64,000 nucleotides of DNA from SFLA01 sp045595785 (GCA_045595785.1 JAZOBE010000007.1:15824-79823); one strand, 5' to 3'; numbered from the stretch's first letter, positions 51,589 through 61,578 are shown. Notes: generated by a model from the letters alone, not told the origin. Numbers and translations are program-made.

Positions 51589-53232
51589 TCACTCCTCCTG
51601 TAAAATAAATGTTCTCGGGTAAAGGGACGTTATTTTATCTTGTATCATTTCGCCTGTAAGAAGGTCTTTGTACTTGCCTTCAATACTATGCTCACCAAAG
51701 CCGAAAAATGAAACCACGGTAACCTTGTTACCCATAAAAGTACGCTCAAACACAAATACGCCACTGTCCGCACGGAGTATTTTGGTGTCTCCTCTTGCAA
51801 AAACAGTATTTTCCTTACGGAGCATACCTGCTTTCTTGAAAAAGGACACGAGAGTGTTATCCTCCCTGCCCCAAGGATACGCATAACGGTTAAAGGGATC
51901 AGACTTGCCCTGCATACCTGCCTCATCGCCGTAATACAGACAAGGGGTACCGGGAAGCGCAACAAGCAAGCCGTATGCTGCACAAAGGCGCTGTACGCCC
52001 AACGCATACTGCTCCTCAGACATACGGTATACAGCCGCCTCGTCGGGAGACATATCCCGTTCATCCCCTGCGAGAGCGGTAATTATACGTATGGTATCGT
52101 GGGTACCGAGAGTGTTCATAAGACGAAGCATTTTCGCTTTAGGATAATGTGTAAGCTGATATGACAATGCGCCCGAAAGCGAACCTATATCGCCGTAACG
52201 GAAAAAGCGTATAATACCGTCACGAAAAGGATAATTGGTAACCGAATCCAGAGAATGGCCAAGGAAATAATCCTTACTCTCTCCGTACGCCACCTTTGTG
52301 GAGGCATCCTCCCACACCTCACCGATAATACAGCCGTGAGGGTCAGCTTTCTTGACGGCGGCGCAGATCTCATGGGTGAACTGATTGCTGTATTCATCCA
52401 CCACGTCGAGACGGAAACCGCCGATACCCATTTCCATATATTTGGGTATAACTTCCCCACAAATGAAATTGCGGAAAGAATCACACTTTACTGTTTTAGG
52501 CAGGTTTTTACAGCCCCACCAGCAATCGTACTCAGTGGGATATGAGGAGAAGGAAAACCAACTGCGGTAAGGCGAATTCTCATCCGAAACAGCGGAGGTA
52601 AAGTACACGCTGTGCTCACCTACATGGTTGAATACACCGTCCAGAATTACCTTGATTCCGCGTTTTGCCGCCTCGTCAATAAGATTCTGAAGCGCTTCGT
52701 CTCCGCCAAAGCCCTTATCTACCGCAAGATAATCGTCGGTGTCGTATTTATGATTGGAATATGAAACGCATATAGGCGAAAGATATATGCTTCCCGCGCC
52801 CAACGATGCGATATAATCAAGCTTTTCCGCAACGCCCCAAAGCGTTCCGCCAAAGAGAGAATTGTTTTTAAGCTCCCCTTTTTCGTTTCGCTTGTATTCG
52901 GGAGTATCCTCCCAATCGTAATAGACTGCATCCGCGCGCTTGGGCACGGTACCGCCACGGGCAAAGCGGTCAACAAACACCTGATATATTATTCCGTCAT
53001 CCAAAAAAGAGGGAGCAGGATAAATTTCGTCGGTAACCGAAAAGGTATCTACAAAATTACCGTCCCACGTGTACACCGTGTAAAGCCCCGCCGAAGGAGT
53101 TTCCGGCGGAATATTACCGTATTTATCTTTTATTACATAGCCGTTTCCGGCGGCTACGGAAGTGCCGAGAGGAAAAACTCGGCTTTGAGTAGGCGCGCCG
53201 GAAGCAAAAATTACAGAGTTAATAATAATCAA
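51589..53232 (-). CDS. GH13 alpha-amylase family enzyme
   Basis: 547 residues. A short N-terminal beta domain, then a TIM barrel with the region DGVFNHVG, nucleophile Asp in GFRLDVVDE, acid/base Glu in IIGEVWED and the last Asp in GTHDT; a C-terminal beta domain ends the protein. It resembles cyclomaltodextrinase/neopullulanase types. No signal peptide is seen, so it should act in the cytoplasm on glycogen-derived dextrins. TTG 53232 overlaps the glgP stop as TTGA; no good ribosome site, so coupling is presumed and the exact start is uncertain. Confidence 0.88.
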   Translation of the reverse strand: MIIINSVIFASGAPTQSRVFPLGTSVAAGNGYVIKDKYGNIPPETPSAGLYTVYTWDGNFVDTFSVTDEIYPAPSFLDDGIIYQVFVDRFARGGTVPKRADAVYYDWEDTPEYKRNEKGELKNNSLFGGTLWGVAEKLDYIASLGAGSIYLSPICVSYSNHKYDTDDYLAVDKGFGGDEALQNLIDEAAKRGIKVILDGVFNHVGEHSVYFTSAVSDENSPYRSWFSFSSYPTEYDCWWGCKNLPKTVKCDSFRNFICGEVIPKYMEMGIGGFRLDVVDEYSNQFTHEICAAVKKADPHGCIIGEVWEDASTKVAYGESKDYFLGHSLDSVTNYPFRDGIIRFFRYGDIGSLSGALSYQLTHYPKAKMLRLMNTLGTHDTIRIITALAGDERDMSPDEAAVYRMSEEQYALGVQRLCAAYGLLVALPGTPCLYYGDEAGMQGKSDPFNRYAYPWGREDNTLVSFFKKAGMLRKENTVFARGDTKILRADSGVFVFERTFMGNKVTVVSFFGFGEHSIEGKYKDLLTGEMIQDKITSLYPRTFILQEE

Positions 53233-55643
53233 TCCTTAAGAGGAACTGTATTCCAGATATTTTCTGCGTAATCGCGGATACTGCGGTCTGCGGCAAAGAT
53301 GCCTGCTTTCGCAATATTGTTAAGTGCCATACGATTCCATCTGCCTCTATCACCGTAAGCGGCAACGAGAGACTGATGGGTAGAATAATAATCCTGAAAA
53401 TCAGCAAGGCACATATAGGGGTCGGAAACGCCGTGAGAGAACAGCAGATAGTTTGCAATATCGGTGAAGCTTCTGCCGTTAAAGCCCACAGCAAGACGGT
53501 CGATAGCGCGCTTCAGCTCGGGAGAACGCATATAGTAGCCTGAAGATGCGTAACCCTTCTTCCAAAGCTCATCAACCTCGTGAGCGCGGAGACCGAAGAT
53601 AAAGATATTATCATCGCCAACCTGCTCGGCGATCTCAACGTTTGCACCGTCAAGAGTACCGATGGTAACTGCACCGTTTATCATAAACTTCATGTTGCCG
53701 GTACCGCTGGCTTCCTTACCTGCAAGAGAGATCTGCTCACTTACGTCTGCGGCAGGCATAAGATGCTCTGCCAGAGTAACGTTATAATTCTCAAGGAATA
53801 CTACGCGGATCTTCTCACGAATAACGGGATTCTTCTCGATATCAGCGGCGATATAGCAGATGAGGCGGAGAATATCCTTTGCAAGATAATAACCGGGAGC
53901 AGCCTTTGCACCGAATATAAAGGTCTGAGGCTGAACGTCAAGGGAAGGATTCTCCAAAAGTGCGGTATACAACGCAATAATATTAAGCGCGTTGAGAAGC
54001 TGACGCTTGTACTCGTGGAGACGCTTTGCCTGTACGTCAAAAATAGAATCGGGGTCGATAGCGGTGCCGTAGCGATTGCTTATATAATTGGAGAAATCCA
54101 CCTTGTTCGCGTGCTTTATCTCCTCAAGGCGCTTAAGAACAGAATCATCATTCTCGAACTTAAGCAATTTTTCAAGCTCAAACGCATCCTTACGGTAACC
54201 GTCGCCTATGCACTCATCCAGAAGAGAAGCAAGACGGGGGTTGGAATAGCAAAGCCACTTTCTGTGAGCAATACCGTTGGTTACGTTGGTAAATCTATCG
54301 GGATACATATCCGCATAATCGCGGAAAACAGTTTTGGTAAGAATATCCGAATGGAGCTTGGAAACGCCGTTGGTGTGGTGAGAGCCCACTACGGAAAGAT
54401 TTGCCATTCTCACCTGACCGTTACCGAGAATTGCCATACGGCTTATCTTATCCCAATTACCGGGGAAGTTGTTCCAAGCCTCGTCACAGAAGCGGCGGTT
54501 TATCTCGGTAATGATGTTGTGGATTCTGGGAAGCTTATATCTGAACAGCTCCTCGTTCCAGCATTCCAGCGCTTCGGGAAGAACGGTATGGTTGGTATAA
54601 GAAATGGTATTAACGGTTATTTCCCACGCCTTTTCCCAAGAATAATGATGATCGTCCATAAGCAGACGCATAAGCTCGGGAACGCAGAGTGCGGGATGGG
54701 TATCGTTTATATGAATAGAGGTCTTTTCCGCGAAGTTATCAAGGGTTTTATACTGGGCAACGTGGTTTGAAACAATATTCTGCAGAGAAGCGGAAACGAG
54801 GAAATACTGCTGGGAAAGACGGAGCAGCTTACCCTCGTGATGGTTATCTGCGGGATAAAGCACCTTGGAGATGGTCTCTGCCATAGTGTTTTCCTCAACC
54901 GCTTTGATATACTGACCCTGAGAGAATGCCTCCATATTAAAGTTACGCTTATCCTGAGCCTTCCACAAGCGGAGAGTATTACAACCGTCGCTATCGCCGC
55001 CGGAAACGTACATATCGTAAGGAACAGCGTCTATTTCGTCATAATCCTCGTAAATAGGCTCACATCTGCCGTTATCCCATTTTTCCTTTACCTTACCGCC
55101 AAGCTTAACGGTAACGGTCTTGTCAAGTCTGGGCACCAGCCATACCTGACCGGAAGGAAGCCAGATATCAGGCAATTCAAGCTGTTCGCCCTCTGCCATC
55201 TTCTGACGGAAGAGACCGTACTCAAAAAGTATGGAAAAGCCCTTTGCAGGATATTCCTGGGTAGCAAGTGCGTCCATAAAGCAAGCCGCAAGTCTGCCAA
55301 GACCGCCGTTGCCCAAAGCGGGGTCGGTCTCAAGCTCATATATCTCGTCAAGATTAAAGCCCATTTCGGAAAGCACCTGACGGTAGCCATCCTCAAGACC
55401 CAGGTTGCAGAGATTCATTTTGAGCTGTCTGCCCATAAGGAATTCCATACAGATATAGTATACGCGCTTTGCGCTGTTCTCTTTGATTTTAGCGGTAAAT
55501 TCGCTGTTTTTTCTTGCCAGCACGTCTCTTACGCACATAGCCAATGCGGAATACATCTGCTCTGCGTTGGCTTCCTTTGCGGTTACGGAATAGTATCTGG
55601 AGAGTGTGCTGTTGATCTGAATTTTAAGTTGCTGTTTGTTCAT
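53229..55643 (-). CDS. glgP: Glycogen/alpha-glucan phosphorylase
   Basis: 804 residues, GT35. ALGNGGLGRLAACFMDA, the substrate segment NDTHPALCVPELMRLL and the pyridoxal phosphate site EASGTGNMKFMINGA (Lys) are present. It releases glucose 1-phosphate from non-reducing ends. Only five bases after glgA and with a poor ribosome site, so coupled translation is likely. It places glycogen breakdown in the same transcript as synthesis. Confidence 0.97.
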   Translation of the reverse strand: MNKQQLKIQINSTLSRYYSVTAKEANAEQMYSALAMCVRDVLARKNSEFTAKIKENSAKRVYYICMEFLMGRQLKMNLCNLGLEDGYRQVLSEMGFNLDEIYELETDPALGNGGLGRLAACFMDALATQEYPAKGFSILFEYGLFRQKMAEGEQLELPDIWLPSGQVWLVPRLDKTVTVKLGGKVKEKWDNGRCEPIYEDYDEIDAVPYDMYVSGGDSDGCNTLRLWKAQDKRNFNMEAFSQGQYIKAVEENTMAETISKVLYPADNHHEGKLLRLSQQYFLVSASLQNIVSNHVAQYKTLDNFAEKTSIHINDTHPALCVPELMRLLMDDHHYSWEKAWEITVNTISYTNHTVLPEALECWNEELFRYKLPRIHNIITEINRRFCDEAWNNFPGNWDKISRMAILGNGQVRMANLSVVGSHHTNGVSKLHSDILTKTVFRDYADMYPDRFTNVTNGIAHRKWLCYSNPRLASLLDECIGDGYRKDAFELEKLLKFENDDSVLKRLEEIKHANKVDFSNYISNRYGTAIDPDSIFDVQAKRLHEYKRQLLNALNIIALYTALLENPSLDVQPQTFIFGAKAAPGYYLAKDILRLICYIAADIEKNPVIREKIRVVFLENYNVTLAEHLMPAADVSEQISLAGKEASGTGNMKFMINGAVTIGTLDGANVEIAEQVGDDNIFIFGLRAHEVDELWKKGYASSGYYMRSPELKRAIDRLAVGFNGRSFTDIANYLLFSHGVSDPYMCLADFQDYYSTHQSLVAAYGDRGRWNRMALNNIAKAGIFAADRSIRDYAENIWNTVPLKD

Positions 55644-55648
55644 CGGGG

Positions 55649-57076
55649 TTAAATAAGCCTTTCGTACATTTGGATATATAGTTTAGCGCTCTTCTTCCAA
55701 GAGAAATCATAGCGCATTACTTTCAAAACAAGTTTTTCCCATTCTTCGGTATTTTGATACAGATTTACCGCGCGTTTTACAGCGTTGTAAAGCTCCATAC
55801 CCGAGTAAGGGGCAAAAGTAAAGCCGTTTCCGCCGCCTTCCCAGCCGTAATCACGGATACTGTCGTAAAGTCCGCCGGTCTCACGAATGACGGGAACAGT
55901 ACCGTAACGGGATGCGATCATCTGTGCCAGACCGCAGGGCTCGCTGAGAGAAGGCATAAGGAAAATATCGCCTGCTGCATAAATGCGCTTGGAAAGCTCT
56001 TTATCATACTTAAGCAAAGTACGCATTTTTCCGGGAAAGCGACGCGCAGCATCATCAAAGAACCACTCGTATTCATAATCTCCGGTGCCGAGAAGAACAA
56101 ACTGTACGTCCTCCTCCAGTAAGCTGTAAAGAGAATCCTTTACAATATCCAGACCCTTATGAGATACAAGACGGGTTATCATAACTATCATGGGAACGTT
56201 ATCTCTTACGGGAAGAGACAGATATTCCTGAAGCGACTTTTTACAGTCCTTCTTTCCGGCAGGACGCATATAAGAGAAGTTGGCTGTGAGCTCTTTGTCT
56301 TTCGCAGGGTTATAATACTCTCTGTCTATGCCGTTTAAGATTCCCGTAAGCTTGCCCTTGCACATTTCAAGCACGTGATGCAGACCGTGGGAATATTCGG
56401 GAGAGAGTATCTCTTTTGCATAAGTAGGAGAAACCGTGGAAACGATATCGGCACACACAATAGCGCCCTTCATAAAGTTCATACATCCGCTGAATTCCAG
56501 AACGGGAGCATATCTTTCGTTAAGACCCAAAAGGTCACCCATATCGTAAAGATTGTAAATGCCCTGATACTGGATATTATGAATGGTGAACACGGTTTTT
56601 ATATCCTTATATTCCGCTCTGTCGCCATACAAACACTTAAGATATACTACGGAAAGCGCCGCCTGCCAATCGTGGGCGTGAAGGATATCGGGAATAAAGT
56701 CTATTAAAGGAAGCAGGTCAACCACCGCTTTGCAGAAGAAAGCAAATCTCTCTCCGTCATCTCCGCAACCGTACAGAGTGCCGCGGCGGTAATAAAATTC
56801 GTTATCAATAAAATAATATGTAACACCGTTTTCAACAAGTGAGTAAAGACCGCAATACTGCTTTCTCCAGCCAAGCTCTATAGTGGTTTCAAGCACCTTG
56901 GTCATTTTTTCACGGTGAGAAGCGGAAACCTTATCGTAAAGGGGCATTATTACACGGATATCCGCATCCTTTTCCGCCTGTTTGATTGCGGAGGGAAGAG
57001 AGCCGATAACGTCACCAAGTCCGCCCGAAGCGGCATAAGGCAATGCTTCACTGGCAGCAAAAAGTATTTTTTTCAT
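55649..57076 (-). CDS. glgA: Glycogen synthase
   Basis: 475 residues, GT5. It begins KKILFAASEALPYAASGGLGD; the usual Lys of the KTGGL motif is replaced (ASGGL). HDWQAALS, TIHNIQYQG, and PSLSEPCGLAQMIASRYGTVPV with the catalytic Glu are intact. It adds glucose from ADP-glucose to glucan chains. AAAGGAG precedes the ATG. A 93-base gap with a hairpin separates it from glgD. Confidence 0.95.
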   Translation of the reverse strand: MKKILFAASEALPYAASGGLGDVIGSLPSAIKQAEKDADIRVIMPLYDKVSASHREKMTKVLETTIELGWRKQYCGLYSLVENGVTYYFIDNEFYYRRGTLYGCGDDGERFAFFCKAVVDLLPLIDFIPDILHAHDWQAALSVVYLKCLYGDRAEYKDIKTVFTIHNIQYQGIYNLYDMGDLLGLNERYAPVLEFSGCMNFMKGAIVCADIVSTVSPTYAKEILSPEYSHGLHHVLEMCKGKLTGILNGIDREYYNPAKDKELTANFSYMRPAGKKDCKKSLQEYLSLPVRDNVPMIVMITRLVSHKGLDIVKDSLYSLLEEDVQFVLLGTGDYEYEWFFDDAARRFPGKMRTLLKYDKELSKRIYAAGDIFLMPSLSEPCGLAQMIASRYGTVPVIRETGGLYDSIRDYGWEGGGNGFTFAPYSGMELYNAVKRAVNLYQNTEEWEKLVLKVMRYDFSWKKSAKLYIQMYERLI

Positions 57077-57127
57077 ATTTTTTACTCCTTTGTTTTATGT
57101 TAAAAATGAGTGTAAAAAAATCTTTTC

Positions 57128-57156
57128 GGGGACGGAGTGGATTGCACACCGTCCCC
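57128..57156 (-). terminator. Hairpin between glgD and glgA, possible attenuator
   Basis: GGGGACGG / CCGTCCCC arms extended by GTG/CAC with a five-base loop; on the minus strand a run of seven Ts begins eight bases later. It lies in the only sizeable gap of the operon and could reduce transcription of glgA and later genes or mark an RNA end. Confidence 0.6.
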
Positions 57157-57169
57157 TGAAGGGAGATAT

Positions 57170-58303
57170 TTATACTGTAAGATTCTTTTCTATAAAGTAG
57201 GGCTTGCTTTCATGTCCCGAAAGAACTCTGCCGTCTCTTACAACAGCACATTTATCGGTTATTACGCAGTTGAGATATACGTTGTCTCCGATAACGGTAT
57301 CCTGCATAAGGATGGAGTTTCTTACGGTAGTGCCTCTGCCCACCTTAACGCCTCTGAACAGAATACAGTTTTCAACAGTGCCCTCTATAACGCATCCGTC
57401 TGCGATAAGCGAGTTCTTGGTAACTGCCGTTTCACTGTAATGAGCGGGCGCACTGTTACGTACCTTGGTGAATATGGGTCTGTCCTTGATGCCGAACAGC
57501 TCCTTTCGGGTACCCGCATTAAGCAGATCCATACTGCAAGCAAAATAATCAGCCATAGAGTCAACAGTAGCAAAATATCCGTCACACTTATACGCCTTTA
57601 TCTTATCTCTGCCGATACGGCGTGCAAGTACATCCTTGGTAAAGCTGATATATCCGTGAGCAGATGCGTCAAGTGTGATCTCCTCAAGATACTTGCGATT
57701 CATAACGTAAATATTAAGGTTTACGTTACAGAACGAGGGTGCCACGGAATTATGCTCCGCTATATCGGTAACGTTGTCGTTTTCATCAAATGACAATTCA
57801 ACGTTGTTGCTGGTTCCGCTCTTGGATACCAGATACGCCTGCTTAGTGGCGATGGTGCAATCCGCCCCCGTTTCGATATGACGCTTGAGCATTGCGGAAA
57901 AATCCATATTACAGATAACGTCACAGTCTGAAAGAATTACATATTCCTCTCTCGCGTTCTGGATAAAGGAGGTTATTCCCATAAGAGCCTCAAGACGGGT
58001 GGTATAAAGCTCGGGGCGGGAGGACGCGAAAGCGGTTATGTAAGGAGGGAGGATCTGTATACCGCCGCTTCTGCGGGCAAGATCCCAGTCCTTACCTGAA
58101 CCGATATGGTCCATAAGAGACTGATAATTGTAATGGGTTATAACGCCAACGCGGTTGATACCGCTGTTGACCATATTGGAAAGTGCAAAGTCTATAAGTC
58201 TGTATCTGCAGCCGAAGGGTACGGATGCCATTGTGCGCTGACGGGTAAGGTCCGCCACGTTTTCATCGTGAATATTAGAGAATATTATACCGAGAACACT
58301 CAT
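57170..58303 (-). CDS. glgD: Glucose-1-phosphate adenylyltransferase regulatory-type subunit GlgD
   Basis: 377 residues. It aligns with GlgC (ASVPFGCRYRLIDFALSNMVNSGI) but lacks the pyrophosphorylase GG-x-G-x-R-L motif at the N-terminus, as in other Firmicutes GlgD proteins that join GlgC in a mixed tetramer. C-terminal left-handed beta-helix repeats are visible (VIEGTVENCILFRGVKVGRG). ATG 58303 overlaps the glgC stop (ATGA) with GGAG eight bases before; a GTG three codons upstream is less likely. Confidence 0.94.
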   Translation of the reverse strand: MSVLGIIFSNIHDENVADLTRQRTMASVPFGCRYRLIDFALSNMVNSGINRVGVITHYNYQSLMDHIGSGKDWDLARRSGGIQILPPYITAFASSRPELYTTRLEALMGITSFIQNAREEYVILSDCDVICNMDFSAMLKRHIETGADCTIATKQAYLVSKSGTSNNVELSFDENDNVTDIAEHNSVAPSFCNVNLNIYVMNRKYLEEITLDASAHGYISFTKDVLARRIGRDKIKAYKCDGYFATVDSMADYFACSMDLLNAGTRKELFGIKDRPIFTKVRNSAPAHYSETAVTKNSLIADGCVIEGTVENCILFRGVKVGRGTTVRNSILMQDTVIGDNVYLNCVITDKCAVVRDGRVLSGHESKPYFIEKNLTV

Positions 58304-59520
58304 TTCGCACACTCCTCTCCGCGTATTTCATCCAAGGTCTTTTGGGAAATGTTGCCTCCGTCGGGAACAACACTTCCGGCAGATATATCAAGTCCGCTTC
58401 CAACAAGGGTAAGCTGACCGCCTTCGTCTTTATCCTTGCCGACAACTGCGTTTTTGCCTACGGTAGTACCGGAATCAACTATTGAATAGTATATTGCGCC
58501 GCCCTCTTCAACGGTTACGTTATCGAAAATAACGCTGTCCTTAACGGTTGCGCCTCTTGCAACGGTAACGCCGCCGCCGATGACGGAATTGATAACCGTG
58601 CCGTAAATCTCACATCCCTCGGTTATTTGAGCATTCTTGATAACCGCGCTGTCGCCAACGTAATGAGGGGGATATGCGTTACTTCTGGAGTATATTCTCC
58701 AGGAGCCGTCGTTAAGATCGAGAACGGGGTTGCTTCCAAGCAGGTCCATATTTGCTTCCCACAGAGAAGAAACTGTTCCAACGTCCTTCCAATAACCGTC
58801 AAAGCGGTATGCAAACATTCTCTCCCCTGCCTTAAGCATTGCGGGGATAACGTTTTTACCAAAGTCCTTATCGCTGTTTTCATCCTGCTCGTCTGCAATA
58901 AGATACTTAAACAGTTTATCCTTGCTGAACACGTAAACGCCCATGGACGCCATAGTGCTCTTGGGGTTTTTCGGCTTTTCCTCAAAATCGTATATCGCCA
59001 TATCCTCTCCCGCGCTCATAATACCGAAGCGTGAAGCCTCTGCAAGAGGAACGTCGATTACGGCGATAGTGCAGTCTGCGTTGTTACGCACGTGCTCTGC
59101 GATCATCTTGGAATAATCCATACGGTAGATATGGTCGCCGGACAGGATAACCACGTACTCGGGATCGTATCTCTCAATAAACTGCATATTCTGGTAAATG
59201 GCGTTTGCGGTGCCCTTATACCAGTCCGCACGCTTTAATCCCTGATAGGGAGGAAGCATCATAACGCCTCCGTAAACGCGGTCCAGATCCCAGGGCTGGC
59301 CGTTGCCGATATATTCGTTCAATGCAAGGGGTTGATATTGGGTAAGTACGCCAACCGTATCAATTCCAGAATTGATACAGTTGGATATAGGGAAATCGAT
59401 AATACGGTATTTACCGCCGAAAGGTACGGCGGGTTTTGCGAGATGCTCGGTAAGCAGATACAGACGGCTTCCCTGACCTCCCGCAAGCAGCATTGCCACA
59501 GTCTTTTTCTTTTTGATCAT
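58300..59520 (-). CDS. glgC: Glucose-1-phosphate adenylyltransferase catalytic subunit GlgC
   Basis: 406 residues. LLAGGQGSRLYLLTEHLAKP is the nucleotide-binding motif, with PFGGKYRIIDFPISN, SGDHIYRMDY and FEEKPKNPKS; a C-terminal beta-helix follows. It makes ADP-glucose from glucose 1-phosphate and ATP, the committed step. ATGA overlaps on both sides couple it to glgB and glgD. Typically allosterically controlled together with GlgD. Confidence 0.97.
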   Translation of the reverse strand: MIKKKKTVAMLLAGGQGSRLYLLTEHLAKPAVPFGGKYRIIDFPISNCINSGIDTVGVLTQYQPLALNEYIGNGQPWDLDRVYGGVMMLPPYQGLKRADWYKGTANAIYQNMQFIERYDPEYVVILSGDHIYRMDYSKMIAEHVRNNADCTIAVIDVPLAEASRFGIMSAGEDMAIYDFEEKPKNPKSTMASMGVYVFSKDKLFKYLIADEQDENSDKDFGKNVIPAMLKAGERMFAYRFDGYWKDVGTVSSLWEANMDLLGSNPVLDLNDGSWRIYSRSNAYPPHYVGDSAVIKNAQITEGCEIYGTVINSVIGGGVTVARGATVKDSVIFDNVTVEEGGAIYYSIVDSGTTVGKNAVVGKDKDEGGQLTLVGSGLDISAGSVVPDGGNISQKTLDEIRGEECAK

Positions 59521-61391
59521 TTCTTTTGCCCACTCCTCTTTTTAATATAAAGTGCGCCCAGCGGCGGTACTGATACTGTTATTTTATACCCGCCGTGTCC
59601 GTCTTTCAGGCCGCGAAGGGTTTTTCTTTTCAAATATCCGCTTCCGCCGAATTCCACGTTGTCGGAATTAAGCAGCAGATCGTAATATCCGCCTTTGTCC
59701 ACGGAAAATGTAACGTTTTCGTGGGGGCAGGCAGAAAAGTTTATTATTACATACACCTTTTCACCAAACTTTGAGGTACGAGAAAAGATATACATATTCT
59801 GGTCTCTGGCATCGGCATACAGCCAGGAGAATCCGCCCCAGTCTCTGTCCAGATCCCAAAGAGCGGGGGTATCTATATAAAGATTGTTAAGCTTGCTTAT
59901 ATAATCCTTGAACTGTCTGTGCTTTTCAAAGTCAAGGAGGAACCAGTCTATCTGACCCTTATAATCCCACTCGGCAAACTGGGCTATCTCGTTACCCATA
60001 AAGTTAAGCTTTTTGCCGGGATGCGCCATCATATATCCGTAATACGCACGGGCGGTGGCAAACTGCTGCCAATAATCACCCGAGCATTTTCCGATGATAG
60101 ACCGCTTACAATGGACCACCTCGTCATGAGAGAGAGGAAGCACGTAGTTTTCGGAAAAGGCGTACATCATGGGGAAAGTCATTTTACCATGGCTGCCGCT
60201 TCTGAAATACGGGTCAACGGGCAGATAAGAAAGTGTATCGTTCATCCAGCCCATATTCCATTTGAAGGTAAAGCCCAATCCGTGACGTTTTGTAACGTTG
60301 GGGAATGCGGTGGATTCCTCAGCGATCATCATTCTGTCGGGATAATTATCATACACCACCTTGTTAAGGTGCTGGAAGAAGGATATCGCCTCCAAGTTCT
60401 GGTTGCCGCCGTAAGCGTTGGGATGCCACTCGCCTGCGTCACGGTCATAATCCAGATAAAGCATAGACGCGACCGCATCAATACGGATACCGTCTATATG
60501 ATATTTCTCCAGCCAGAAGCAAGCATTGGAAATGAGGAATGAACGCACCTCGTTTCTGCCAACGTCAAAGCATCTTGTGCCCCAGCCGCGGTTTTCCATA
60601 CGGGTAGGATCGGAATATTCGTAAAGGGGGCTTCCGTCAAACTCATACAGTCCGTGCTCATCCTTGGGAAAATGAGCAGGTACCCAGTCAAGTATAACGC
60701 CCACGCCTGCAGAGTGGAGCTTGTTTACCAGATACATAAAATCTTCAGGTGCGCCGAAACGAGAGGTAGGCGAATAATATCCGCAGACCTGATATCCCCA
60801 CGACCCTTCAAAGGGATGCTCTGCCACCGGCATAAGCTCAACGTGGGTGTATCCCATCTCTTTGACGTATTCCGCCAGCATATCGCCCAGCTCGCGGTAG
60901 TTATAAAAGCTGCCGTCTTCTTTCTTCTTCCAAGAGCCCAGATGTACCTCGTAAATATTCACGGGGGCGGAAGGCATATCGTCATTCTCACGGCAGGAGG
61001 CGAATATCTGCCTGCTTTTAACAAACTCTTCGTCCGTCCAATCAAAATCCTTTAACGGATGGAACATAGAGGCTGTCTGCATACCCGTCTCGGAATAAAA
61101 GGCGTATGGGTCTGCCTTCATTCGTCTGCCGTTATTACCGTAAACGGCATATTTGTATCTGCCGTTTTCCTCAAAATCCTTAAGAGTTACCGACCATATA
61201 CCGCTTATATTCTCCCTCTCCAGAGGAGTGTCCTCACACCAATTATTAAAATCGCCGCAAAGGAATATTCTGTGAGCGTTGGGAGCCCAAACGCGGAAGC
61301 GGACGCATCCGTCCTCCAGACGGTGCGCGCCCATATATTCATATGCTCTTATATTAGTACCCTGATGAAAAAAATACTCTGCCTGAGACAC
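59517..61391 (-). CDS. glgB: 1,4-alpha-glucan branching enzyme
   Basis: 624 residues, GH13. An N-terminal CBM48 domain (RFRVWAPNAHRIFLCGDFN) precedes the barrel with nucleophile Asp in GIRIDAVASM, Glu in IAEESTAFP and PLSHDEVVH. It introduces alpha-1,6 branches. GTG 61391 lies eight bases after GGAGG; an upstream TTG overlaps the ribosome site. It is the first gene of the glycogen operon. Confidence 0.97.
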   Translation of the reverse strand: MSQAEYFFHQGTNIRAYEYMGAHRLEDGCVRFRVWAPNAHRIFLCGDFNNWCEDTPLERENISGIWSVTLKDFEENGRYKYAVYGNNGRRMKADPYAFYSETGMQTASMFHPLKDFDWTDEEFVKSRQIFASCRENDDMPSAPVNIYEVHLGSWKKKEDGSFYNYRELGDMLAEYVKEMGYTHVELMPVAEHPFEGSWGYQVCGYYSPTSRFGAPEDFMYLVNKLHSAGVGVILDWVPAHFPKDEHGLYEFDGSPLYEYSDPTRMENRGWGTRCFDVGRNEVRSFLISNACFWLEKYHIDGIRIDAVASMLYLDYDRDAGEWHPNAYGGNQNLEAISFFQHLNKVVYDNYPDRMMIAEESTAFPNVTKRHGLGFTFKWNMGWMNDTLSYLPVDPYFRSGSHGKMTFPMMYAFSENYVLPLSHDEVVHCKRSIIGKCSGDYWQQFATARAYYGYMMAHPGKKLNFMGNEIAQFAEWDYKGQIDWFLLDFEKHRQFKDYISKLNNLYIDTPALWDLDRDWGGFSWLYADARDQNMYIFSRTSKFGEKVYVIINFSACPHENVTFSVDKGGYYDLLLNSDNVEFGGSGYLKRKTLRGLKDGHGGYKITVSVPPLGALYIKKRSGQKK

Positions 61392-61435
61392 GTCCGTTTC
61401 CTCCCCCAAAAGATACCGTTAATATTTCGTTCATT

Positions 61436-61464
61436 ATTATATCATATACAAAGCAATATTTCAA
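61436..61464 (-). promoter_or_regulatory. Promoter of the glycogen operon
   Basis: Minus-strand TTGAAA (61464-61459), 17-base spacer, TATAAT (61441-61436), 44 bases before the glgB GTG. Confidence 0.82.
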
Positions 61465-61539
61465 TACAAAAAACAGTGTATAAAAACATAAAAAACACAT
61501 ATTTTCTTTGTTATACCGCCAAAATCGACACAGAACAAT

Positions 61540-61578
61540 AAAGCAGGGCTGCTTGCCACACGGGAGCAGTCCTGCTTT
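61540..61578 (-). terminator. Terminator of the lipoprotein gene
   Basis: AAAGCAGGGCTGCT pairs with AGCAGTCCTGCTTT (one G-T pair) across an 11-base loop; on the minus strand ATTGTTCT follows. Confidence 0.75.
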
